Made by a program: the position numbers and the translations under genes. A model generated the notes under the pieces. That model had not been told where the DNA came from and searched no databases. It was given only the letters and a program-made list of their open reading frames with translations. From NCBI GenBank assembly GCA_900552085.1, contig URYB01000207.1, positions 1 to 5,204 of the forward strand: 5,204 bases of DNA, read 5' to 3'. This stretch comes from an uncultured Lachnobacterium sp. Its GTDB lineage: Bacteria > Bacillota > Clostridia > Lachnospirales > Lachnospiraceae. This document shows positions 1 through 5,204 of the stretch, in pieces (within the stretch, counting starts at the first letter, position 1; each line of letters opens with the position of its first letter).

Positions 1-31
1 ACTCTTTCCCTACACGACGCTCTTCCGATCT
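1..31 (+). other. Illumina TruSeq adapter remnant (sequencing artefact)
   Basis: These bases match, without a mismatch, the 3' 31 bases of the TruSeq read-1 / universal adapter as I know it, including its diagnostic end GCTCTTCCGATCT; only the first two adapter bases (AC) are missing. The sequence is therefore library-derived and was not trimmed before assembly. It marks a true contig end. The helicase reading frame on the minus strand happens to stay open through it, so an automatic gene caller would add about ten false residues to that protein. Confidence 0.97.
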
Positions 32-788
32 TTGCACGCTTTCTCCACCAGTTCGGAATCCGACAGAGAATACCGGTCTGTTCGATTTTTTCCACATCAC
101 GCAGAAACTGATATGCCTCTTTCCCTGTAAAACGCAGAACATGGAACATCTCCCCGCTTTCTACCAGTTCTGCAATCAGATCCGACACCTCTGCCGCACG
201 GTTCAGGCAGGACAACAATGCCAACAGCTTATCTCTGTCATCCTGATATTCGGTCAGCGCGTATTTCAGCGGCATATGATGCACGGCATGATCCTCTCCG
301 AGCGAAGCATAGGTTGCCATAAAAACAAACGGATCTTCGCCATCTTTATTTTCTACCAGATGCAGAAAGATCCTCTCCGGTACATGCAGCTTCTGATTCT
401 GCTCTGTGAGATACAATTCCACACTGCCTTTATAACCTGAAATTTCCCTCTGAAAAATCTGCTCCAGCTGCGAAAATACTCCGGCAATCCACTTACGGTC
501 AATATGTTCTGCCCCGATTGCATAAGGAACTGACGAAAGCAGATGCTCAAGATGTTCCTCATCCGGCACCACATGCGTTGCTTCTCTTGTCAGTTCCAGT
601 TCCGGCATTTCTGTAAGACACTGGAAAAATGCCTCTGACAGTTCATATAAAAACAACTCCGATGAAGACATTTCTTTTGACCGCTTGGAAAATCCCATGT
701 GATATAAGGTTTCGTAGCGCTTCTCCAAAGTTTCTTTTTCCTGTGTGTCCGGGTAAAATCCGGTTGGGGTAAATATATACTGGTTCAT
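32..788 (-). CDS. SNF2-family DEAD/DEAH-box helicase, N-terminal part only (3' end cut off)
   Basis: The frame is open from ATG at 788 to the contig edge, giving 252 codons (MNQYIFTPTG... to ...IPNWWRKRA). It has the character of the SNF2 helicase-associated N-terminal domain (DUF3670-like). The segment PFVFMATYAS (about 153-162) is followed by HMPLKYALTEYQDDRDKLL (about 171-189), then an Ala/Glu-rich helix, then FTGKEAYQFL (about 220-229) and the hallmark GILCRIPNWWRKR (about 239-251). In this family the hallmark precedes the catalytic part, and the two RecA-like lobes with Walker A and DExx motifs follow at the C terminus. None of these is present here, so ATPase activity cannot be checked. 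The start ATG overlaps the upstream stop as ATGA, with GGAGA ten bases before it, which indicates translational coupling to the ATPase/nuclease gene. The family assignment rests on remembered motifs. Substrate and role are unknown; SNF2 ATPases act on duplex DNA or DNA-protein complexes. Confidence 0.85.
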
Positions 789-2356
789 TTGTCTATTGTC
801 TCCGTTTCTATCTTGCAGGTATAAGTTTTTTCCGACTTCCTGTAATTAATTCCGACCAGAAGCAACCTTCCATGATAGTCCTTTAATGCCTTGCCATACT
901 TTTTCTCCCGGATCTGATCAAGCGCTGTCTGTGCAGACTGATCCCATTTTAATTCCACAATCATAGCCGGATTTTCCACATGCTTTCTCGGAACAAACAC
1001 CAGATCCGCAAACCCTTTTCCGCCTGCTACTTCCCGGTAAATCTCATGCGTTTTCTTTGCCGCATAGTATGCCAGTGACAGTACACATGCCAGGGAATTT
1101 TCGTCGTTATATTTCAGAATGGAAATATTATCTTCATGCACCCGCTGAATTTGTTGTGCAACATATTCTTCATCACCACGAAGTGTAGCTTCCATCAAAT
1201 CCTCTGACTGTCGAATGGCCGCCATCACCGGTTCCCAGCCTCCGTCCTCGATACAGTTAATAAACTCTTTCTGCACTTCCTGATTTGGTATACAGACAGT
1301 CTGTGCGTAAAAATCATATGTCAGATAGCCCAGATGAACCAACAACGTGAGTACATCGTCCGCACTGGCAAACGTTGTCATGTCATTTTGGAATTTATCC
1401 GGATTTACCGGGATGTGTTCCCCCGCAATCAATCGGGTGGTCAGTTCTTTTAACCCATACTGGTTCATCTGGATGTATTTCTTTAATGCCTCATACGTCT
1501 CTGTTTTTGTCCAGTAGCTGTCATAGTCATGACCAAGCATTGACATGACAACAGAACGTGGATTGTAAATCTGCACACCCTTTAAATCATAGCCATCATA
1601 CCATTGTTTCGTCTTGTCGTATGGCATATCGTACTGCTGGCAGAGTTCCTGCACTTCAGATTCTGTGAAACCGGTAAACTCTGCCAGTTCGCGCTGGTTG
1701 GTCATGGAGTATTCGTCGAACATGTTCAGGGCGGAATGTTCGCCGTATTTTTTAATTGGGAGAATGCCGGTCATGTATGCAAGCACACAGTAAGGCTGAT
1801 TTTTTAGCAAATCCCTGAGAAAGTTGAGATACTTTTTCTGCGCCTGCGCATCCATCGGGTTCACCCGAAAAATACAATCCCATTCATCAATCACGAAAAC
1901 AAAATAGCTCCGCGTCTGGGAATAGATTTCTTCCAGAACCGATACCAGATCCTCCTCATAATATGTGACCTGTGGAAACTCCCTTTTCAGCTCCCGTACC
2001 ACTTTTCTGGAAATCAGTTCCATCATTTCCTCCACGGATTCTGTACGCCCAAGAAACTGCTGCATATTCAGATGAATCGCATTGTATTGATTCAGATGCT
2101 TTCTAAAATCAGGATCTTTTGCAATTTTAAAGGGTTTAAACAATTCATAGGAATCATCCCCTTTTCCATAATATGCCACCAGCATATTTGCCGCCATGGA
2201 TTTTCCGAAACGGCGGGGACGGCTGACGCAGATGTTCTGATGCTCCGATTTTAAATTCTGGTTTGTGAAAGCAAGAAGCATTGTCTTGTCTACATATATT
2301 TTTGAATTTACCGCTCTTTTAAATTCTTCATTTCCAGGATTTACATAAATTCCCAT
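785..2356 (-). CDS. AAA-ATPase-like / PD-(D/E)XK nuclease fusion protein
   Basis: This is a complete 523-residue protein of the family with an N-terminal AAA-ATPase-like domain and a C-terminal PD-(D/E)XK domain (PDDEXK_9, formerly DUF1703). The ATPase part shows the family's non-classical P-loop SRPRRFGKS (45-53, Lys52), a Walker B strand FVFVIDEWD (152-160), the TGILPIKK block (196-203) and the hallmark WYDGY...YNPRSVV (252-270). The nuclease part has GFADLVF (448-454, Asp451), MIVELKW (465-471, Glu468 and Lys470) and DQIREKKY (480-487, Gln481). Both active sites therefore look intact, and the length is normal for the family. The start is fixed by AGGAGG eight bases upstream. It predicts a cytoplasmic, ATP-dependent DNA-acting enzyme. 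The target is unknown for most members, which are often multi-copy in Clostridia and Bacteroidetes. It overlaps the helicase gene downstream by four bases, so the two are probably made together. Similarity to Rpn-type nucleases is limited to the shared nuclease fold. Confidence 0.93.
   Translation of the reverse strand: MGIYVNPGNEEFKRAVNSKIYVDKTMLLAFTNQNLKSEHQNICVSRPRRFGKSMAANMLVAYYGKGDDSYELFKPFKIAKDPDFRKHLNQYNAIHLNMQQFLGRTESVEEMMELISRKVVRELKREFPQVTYYEEDLVSVLEEIYSQTRSYFVFVIDEWDCIFRVNPMDAQAQKKYLNFLRDLLKNQPYCVLAYMTGILPIKKYGEHSALNMFDEYSMTNQRELAEFTGFTESEVQELCQQYDMPYDKTKQWYDGYDLKGVQIYNPRSVVMSMLGHDYDSYWTKTETYEALKKYIQMNQYGLKELTTRLIAGEHIPVNPDKFQNDMTTFASADDVLTLLVHLGYLTYDFYAQTVCIPNQEVQKEFINCIEDGGWEPVMAAIRQSEDLMEATLRGDEEYVAQQIQRVHEDNISILKYNDENSLACVLSLAYYAAKKTHEIYREVAGGKGFADLVFVPRKHVENPAMIVELKWDQSAQTALDQIREKKYGKALKDYHGRLLLVGINYRKSEKTYTCKIETETIDK
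799..803 (-). promoter_or_regulatory. Ribosome binding site of helicase gene, inside the upstream gene
   Basis: GGAGA on the minus strand lies ten bases before the ATG at 788 and inside the last codons of the ATPase/nuclease gene. Together with the ATGA overlap it supports 788 as the real helicase start and translation by coupling or reinitiation. Confidence 0.6.
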
Positions 2357-2364
2357 CGGCGTTT

Positions 2365-2370
2365 CCTCCT
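2365..2370 (-). promoter_or_regulatory. Ribosome binding site AGGAGG of ATPase/nuclease gene
   Basis: A consensus AGGAGG lies eight bases before the ATG at 2356. It fixes the start codon and predicts efficient translation. Confidence 0.85.
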
Positions 2371-2376
2371 GTAAAT

Positions 2377-2414
2377 AATAAGCTATGAATAGTATACTCT
2401 ATCCATAGCTTATT
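2377..2414. repeat. 38-base inverted repeat between vWA gene and ATPase/nuclease gene
   Basis: The arms AATAAGCTATG (2377-2387) and CATAGCTTATT (2404-2414) are perfect 11-base inverted copies. After one mismatch the pairing continues for four more bases (2389-2392 with 2399-2402), leaving a six-base loop. It sits in the 83-base gap between the two minus-strand genes. As RNA it would form a long, mostly A/U stem. On the minus strand the stem is followed by ATTTAC and not a clean U-run, so a simple intrinsic terminator is doubtful. Because a -10-like TATACT lies at its centre, it may instead be an operator for a dimeric regulator. Other options are an mRNA-processing or stabilising hairpin between cistrons. 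The repeat is certain; its function is not. Confidence 0.85.
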
Positions 2415-2419
2415 GAAAA
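2391..2419 (-). promoter_or_regulatory. Possible promoter of ATPase/nuclease-helicase operon
   Basis: On the minus strand, TTTTCA (2419-2414) and TATACT (2396-2391) are separated by 17 bases; they match the sigma-A -35 in four and the -10 in five of six positions. Transcription would begin near 2384, about 28 bases before the ATG, leaving the AGGAGG in the leader. The -10 is centred in the inverted repeat 2377-2414, whose arms would occupy the spacer and the start-site region. AT-rich DNA gives such matches by chance, so this is a modest call. Confidence 0.4.
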
Positions 2420-2439
2420 GTGCACGTTTAAAAATCCAC

Positions 2440-4704
2440 TTAGTATTCTTCCTGCAATCTCTTATAAATCTTTTTCATAATATCTTTGTATCGTGTGGAA
2501 TCCGCGCTTTCGCCTACCTGCTGGTTTACTTCCGCTTTAAAATCCAAATAATCCGTGCATCCACTGTTATAATATGCATCGTATCCAATATTATAAAACA
2601 GCTCATAACGGTAATTGTGCAATGCCATAAGGTTCTTATATAAAGTAGCATTCTTCTTCATCTTCTTTACCGCGCCGTTCATATCCTTGGTTCCGTTTTT
2701 CGTAATGACCCCCAGCTTTTTCATCTGTGCAAGAACATCTTCGTTGCCGAACTTGTAATCATTCTTTGCATAATAAATATTGATAATGGTCTGAACATCC
2801 TGCACGCTTGTAATATTTTCCAGCTCATACTGGGACAGATATTTCTTCTTTGTATAAAAAGCAGCCAGATCGGAAGCACTGAATTCGCTGCCATCCCCAT
2901 ATGCATCCGCCAACACTTCCGCATCGATTGCACTCTGGAAACGGATCACATCCGCACCGTCATTGCTCTCGCCATATACATAAACCTGACGGTTATCTTT
3001 GTTTTTCAATTCACTGCTGTAATTGATCTGATAAATGCTTTTCTGCTGTTCATAGATCTGCTCGTAAATATCATACAGTTCGGAAACATCATAGATATTG
3101 TGATAAAATCCGCCTGTGGATTCAGCAATATTACGCAGCACACCATCTTCTACATCATCACCTATACCAATGATGTACACCGGAATCTGATACGTCTTTG
3201 CAATGTTGATGACATCATCCTCATCGTAATCATAACCGGAACCATATGGTACGTTCATACCATCCGTAAAAGCCACAACACAACGGGAACCGGTCGCTGT
3301 CGCTGTGTACAAAACAGACGAATACAGAGACTGATATAAAGAAGTAAGTCCTTCACACTCCAGGTTGTTGATTGCCGTCTCCACCGAATTCTTGTCCGTT
3401 GTAAAAGTCAGTTCTCTAGAATATACGGATGAGATTGTAGATAATCCCAGATTCGTATCATCCTCCGTTGCCTCTGTGAACTGGTTCAGACAATCCTGCA
3501 TAGAACCAAACTGCCAGCTCATACTGTCACTGATATCTGCCACCAGATCAATGGACATATTTCCTTCGATCTGCTTTACATCTGAAATTGAACATTTAAC
3601 CCATTCATCCGAATCATCTTTTTTCTCATAGATCACAAATGAATCCTTGTTCCAGCTCTCATCTTTGTTGTCACTGTTCACGTACAGATTGATCTGCTTG
3701 TCCTGTGACACATCCACCTGATCATAATTTAAAATATTTCCAGGGGTTGTAAATTTATTGTCCAGACTCTGGTAGTTATCATATTCCTGCTTTTCTTCCT
3801 TGAAATTTCCTGCATTGTAAGCACTCTTCACTTTCTCGGCACTCTGTCCAAGCAGAAACTCCTCACAGGAATAGACATCATCCGCACCGTCTTCAACATA
3901 AGACAGCATGTTGTCTCCCTCTGTCTTATTGTAGTCAATAATCTCATCCACGAGCTTGCTAAAAGCCTCTGTCTCTTTCCGGCTCTCATGCTCATCGAAA
4001 TCCTTCAAGGCACTCTCGCAGTCTGCCTTTGCCTCATTGTACGTATCTTCATAATCACCAAGAAAATACTTGCTGTCTTTCTCCATCTTAGCCGTTGCTT
4101 CTTCGTATGCCTTCTGATACTTCGCAACTTTTGCATTCAATGCAGAAATTTCATCGCTCAGCTGCTGCATTTTTTCTCTCTGATTTCCAGTCTTCCAAAA
4201 CTTAAAACCGGAAATAATGCTTTTTGCATCGTCCATGTCCTGCTCGTATTCACTCTCGTATTTTCCGAGTGACAGGTATCCATTACAAGCCTTCTCAAAG
4301 GCTGCAACATAATTCTTAAAGCCATTGATACGTACCACGCCTACGACACCTACGATAAGGACTACTGCAAGGACCGCAGCGATCGGGATAAAGATTTTCT
4401 TATTGAGTCCCTTTTTCTTTGCCGGGGCTGGTGTGTTGTTAACCATGCTGTTTTGCGTATTATTTGGCATATTATTCGGCACATTGTAGCCTGCATAATT
4501 GCCCGGATCATTTACCACATTATTTGCGGCATTGTTTGTGACATTCTCTGTTGGATTGGTCTCACTCTGTGCCGGTTCCTGGGCAACTACGTTCTGCTCC
4601 TGTGCTGCTTCCGGTTCTGGCGCAGCTGGCAGCCGGGTTCCACAGCCTGCACAGAATAAACTGTCATCGGAATTTTCCATTCCACAATTCAAACATTTTT
4701 TCAT
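2440..4704 (-). CDS. Zinc-ribbon, membrane-anchored vWA-domain protein with YARHG-like C-terminus
   Basis: This is a complete 754-residue protein. Residues 1-25 form a zinc ribbon with two CxxC pairs (Cys4/7 and Cys18/21). A Pro/Glu/Gln-rich linker and an Asn-rich N-x-x-N repeat (54-89) lead to KKKGLNKK and one membrane segment (about 104-125); the positive charge suggests N-terminus inside and the rest outside. Residues about 130-310 are charged and helical, probably coiled coil in part. A beta-type segment (about 330-380) precedes the vWA domain (about 383-555), which has a complete MIDAS set: DISDS (Asp390, Ser392, Ser394), Thr454 and Asp481 in FTDG. It should therefore bind a divalent metal and a protein or surface ligand. 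Residues about 622-652 (YLSQYELENI...YYAKNDYKF) resemble a degenerate YARHG domain. A start at 4704 is supported by AAGGAG six bases upstream. The ligand is unknown. No MoxR-type ATPase is adjacent, so the usual vWA-chaperone pairing is not seen. Confidence 0.9.
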   Translation of the reverse strand: MKKCLNCGMENSDDSLFCAGCGTRLPAAPEPEAAQEQNVVAQEPAQSETNPTENVTNNAANNVVNDPGNYAGYNVPNNMPNNTQNSMVNNTPAPAKKKGLNKKIFIPIAAVLAVVLIVGVVGVVRINGFKNYVAAFEKACNGYLSLGKYESEYEQDMDDAKSIISGFKFWKTGNQREKMQQLSDEISALNAKVAKYQKAYEEATAKMEKDSKYFLGDYEDTYNEAKADCESALKDFDEHESRKETEAFSKLVDEIIDYNKTEGDNMLSYVEDGADDVYSCEEFLLGQSAEKVKSAYNAGNFKEEKQEYDNYQSLDNKFTTPGNILNYDQVDVSQDKQINLYVNSDNKDESWNKDSFVIYEKKDDSDEWVKCSISDVKQIEGNMSIDLVADISDSMSWQFGSMQDCLNQFTEATEDDTNLGLSTISSVYSRELTFTTDKNSVETAINNLECEGLTSLYQSLYSSVLYTATATGSRCVVAFTDGMNVPYGSGYDYDEDDVINIAKTYQIPVYIIGIGDDVEDGVLRNIAESTGGFYHNIYDVSELYDIYEQIYEQQKSIYQINYSSELKNKDNRQVYVYGESNDGADVIRFQSAIDAEVLADAYGDGSEFSASDLAAFYTKKKYLSQYELENITSVQDVQTIINIYYAKNDYKFGNEDVLAQMKKLGVITKNGTKDMNGAVKKMKKNATLYKNLMALHNYRYELFYNIGYDAYYNSGCTDYLDFKAEVNQQVGESADSTRYKDIMKKIYKRLQEEY
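4438..4545 (-). repeat. In-frame 12-base tandem repeat coding for N-x-x-N units
   Basis: Codons 54-89 of the vWA gene can be read as nine tetrapeptides: NVTN, NAAN, NVVN, DPGN, YAGY, NVPN, NMPN, NTQN, SMVN. Seven of the nine end in Asn and start with Asn or Ser; DPGN and YAGY are the divergent units. At DNA level the 12-base period is clearest at 4459-4469 and 4471-4481, where ATTATTTGGCA and ATTATTCGGCA differ by one base. The segment links the zinc ribbon to the membrane helix and is probably disordered. Repeat number may vary between strains through slippage. Confidence 0.75.
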
Positions 4705-4710
4705 CTGTAA

Positions 4711-4716
4711 CTCCTT
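4711..4716 (-). promoter_or_regulatory. Ribosome binding site AAGGAG of vWA gene
   Basis: AAGGAG lies six bases before the ATG at 4704 and supports that start. The resulting N-terminus begins directly with the zinc ribbon, as usual for such proteins. Confidence 0.8.
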
Positions 4717-4745
4717 TTTGCACTAGTACTAAAGTTCCGTAGATA

Positions 4746-4774
4746 ATACTACACCTATGAGGAGCATAATTCAA
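4746..4774 (-). promoter_or_regulatory. Possible weak promoter of vWA gene
   Basis: On the minus strand, TTGAAT (4774-4769) and TAGTAT (4751-4746) are 17 bases apart, each matching the sigma-A consensus at four of six positions. An overlapping TATTAT (4748-4743) is a better -10 but has no -35 at normal distance. Either would place the start 30-40 bases before the ATG. No stronger leftward candidate was seen in 4705-4870. Confidence 0.35.
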
Positions 4775-4832
4775 CGACTAATATAGTGCCACTGTTTGCT
4801 GTATTAAAAGTCCCATATGTTTCAAAAATGTC

Positions 4833-4861
4833 TCGACATAACGTAACATAAATGCTATAAT
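4833..4861 (+). promoter_or_regulatory. Near-consensus rightward sigma-A promoter with extended -10
   Basis: TCGACA (4833-4838) matches the -35 in five of six positions. Seventeen bases later comes a perfect TATAAT (4856-4861), preceded by TGC, which makes an extended -10. Transcription should begin near 4868 and run right. The only rightward gene is the Rpn-like gene at 5051, so the transcript would carry a leader of about 180 bases. The spacer and -35 region contain ACATAA twice at a 10-base interval (4836-4841, 4846-4851), which could be a regulator site. Confidence 0.7.
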
Positions 4862-4916
4862 GCGCACATAGTATTTATTTATGTAGTTCTAAAATTACAT
4901 ATTCAAAATATTTCAT

Positions 4917-4939
4917 ATGCCTGGGCGTATCGCCCGCAT
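4917..4939 (+). other. GC-rich hairpin in the leader
   Basis: GGGCG (4923-4927) and CGCCC (4931-4935) pair around a TAT loop. The stem continues as ATGC (4917-4920) with GCAT (4936-4939) across a two-base CT bulge, giving nine pairs. It stands out in otherwise A/T-rich DNA. Five Ts begin about ten bases after it, too far for a standard terminator, so termination is possible but unconvincing. Confidence 0.6.
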
Positions 4940-4993
4940 TACCAATCAATTTTTAAAATTTAATAACTTACTTTTAAATTATTTTCAGGTCAC

Positions 4994-5019
4994 AAAAGAC
5001 TGTTAAATCAGTTCTTTTT
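4994..5019 (+). terminator. Weak terminator-like hairpin before the Rpn-like gene
   Basis: AAAAGACTG (4994-5002) pairs with CAG-T-TCTTTT (5009-5018) with one bulged T and the loop TTAAAT, and the right arm ends in a T-run (5015-5019). It has the outline of an intrinsic terminator, but six of its nine pairs are A-T. It sits 31 bases before the start codon and could act as an attenuator for transcripts from the 4833-4861 promoter. It may equally be chance in AT-rich DNA. Confidence 0.3.
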
Positions 5020-5050
5020 GATATATACTAAAAGAAAGGTAACATATTAC

Positions 5051-5204
5051 ATGGGGAAAACCAAAGATGTAACTACAGAAACAACCAAAGAAGTCCATGG
5101 CACTATTTTCGACGATGTCTTTCGGACAATCGCCCAGAAGATGCCATACCTTCTCATTCCGCTGATCAATGAAGTGTTTCAGACGAATTATCCGGAAGAT
5201 ATCC
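5051..5204 (+). CDS. Rpn-family (PD-(D/E)XK) nuclease / putative transposase, N-terminal part
   Basis: The frame opens at ATG 5051 and is still open at the window end, giving 51 codons. After a short polar, Lys/Thr-rich tail, residues 17-51 (GTIFDDVFRTIAQKMPYLLI, then PLINEVFQTNYPEDI) fit the N-terminal block of a family common in Lachnospiraceae. That family is annotated as Rpn recombination-promoting nuclease or PD-(D/E)XK putative transposase. It has an F-D-D-V-F-R core (Asp21, Asp22, Phe24) and the pattern PLINEVF..NYPED. The catalytic residues lie further downstream and cannot be judged. GAAAGGT at 5034-5040 is a fair ribosome binding site ten bases before the ATG. The gene is divergent from the vWA gene. 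Rpn proteins of E. coli promote RecA-independent recombination; whether this one does is unknown. Confidence 0.78.
   Translation, partial: MGKTKDVTTETTKEVHGTIFDDVFRTIAQKMPYLLIPLINEVFQTNYPEDI

Larger units (their letters stand above)
4868..5050 (+). promoter_or_regulatory. Long structured 5' leader of Rpn-like gene
   Basis: This is the stretch between the predicted start site and the ATG at 5051. It is very AT-rich apart from one GC-rich hairpin. Three hairpins can be drawn by eye: 4881-4900 (eight pairs including one G-U, loop CTAA), 4917-4939 and 4994-5019. I recognise no known riboswitch or T-box pattern. A leader this long could control translation or early termination, or the promoter could make a short separate RNA. 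A second promoter close to the gene (TATACT at 5024-5029, with no good -35) could bypass it. Confidence 0.4.

Noticed and set aside
141..440. Open frame of 99 codons on the plus strand opposite the helicase
   Set aside because: It is antisense to a clearly coding frame, has no ribosome binding site, and its residues (Cys, His and Gln-rich) show no family pattern. The 353-574 minus-strand frame is likewise an out-of-frame shadow of the helicase.
2377..2414. Inverted repeat taken as a standard intrinsic terminator for the vWA gene
   Set aside because: The stem is A/U-rich and is followed on the minus strand by ATTTAC, not a U-run, so the terminator reading is weak. It is kept as an inverted repeat with open function.
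2867..2876. AGATCGGAAG, identical to the first ten bases of the Illumina adapter read from the other strand
   Set aside because: The match ends after ten bases, and the vWA reading frame runs through it without a break, so it is chance and not a second adapter.
2440..4704. vWA gene as part of a MoxR-vWA or Ter-type stress/defence system
   Set aside because: No MoxR AAA+ gene or tellurite-resistance gene is next to it, and the protein is membrane-anchored with an N-terminal zinc ribbon, unlike the partners in those systems.
4778..4792. TGGCAC on the minus strand, resembling the -24 element of a sigma-54 promoter
   Set aside because: The required -12 GC element (TTGCA-like) is absent at the right distance; TAGTC is found instead.
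4917..5006. Short open frame of 29 codons (MPGRIARITNQF...) in the leader, possibly a leader peptide
   Set aside because: There is no ribosome binding site before its ATG, the first codons coincide with the GC-rich hairpin, and the residue content mostly reflects AT-rich DNA. I see no run of one amino acid typical of attenuator peptides.
4705..5050. Intergenic region as a miniature transposon or IS remnant
   Set aside because: No terminal inverted repeats, target duplications or transposase fragments were seen; the hairpins are local and unrelated to the region's ends.

Overview
The window looks like the end of an assembled contig from a gut-type Firmicute, most likely a Lachnospiraceae-like member of Clostridia. 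The evidence is a moderate-to-low GC content, strong AGGAGG-type ribosome binding sites, AT-rich intergenic DNA, and protein families common in that group. These families are a zinc-ribbon/vWA membrane protein, an AAA-ATPase-like/PD-(D/E)XK protein, an SNF2-type helicase with the SNF2-associated N-terminal domain, and an Rpn-type nuclease. The taxonomic call is inference. The first 31 bases are not biological: they match the Illumina TruSeq read-1 adapter, so real sequence begins at about base 32.

Layout: three genes run leftward on the minus strand and one runs rightward at the far end. From right to left, 4704-2440 encodes a 754-residue single-pass membrane protein. It has an N-terminal zinc ribbon, an Asn-rich tetrapeptide repeat, one membrane segment, a helical stalk, a vWA domain with an intact MIDAS site, and a YARHG-like C-terminal region. 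After an 83-base gap holding a large inverted repeat, 2356-785 encodes a 523-residue ATPase/nuclease fusion. Its stop codon overlaps the start of the next gene by four bases (ATGA). That gene is the N-terminal 252 codons of an SNF2-family helicase, cut off by the contig end and adapter.

To the right, 4705-5050 is a divergent intergenic region. It holds a probable weak leftward promoter for the vWA gene and a near-consensus rightward promoter (TCGACA, 17 bases, extended -10 TGCTATAAT). The rightward promoter would give a leader of about 180 bases with three predicted hairpins before a rightward gene at 5051. That gene encodes an Rpn-like PD-(D/E)XK nuclease of which 51 codons are present.

The ATPase/nuclease and the helicase are very likely co-translated and may act together on DNA. 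A role in defence or genome maintenance is possible but not shown. The vWA protein is on the same strand, but nothing in its sequence ties it to that pair. No tRNA, rRNA, CRISPR array or insertion sequence was seen.
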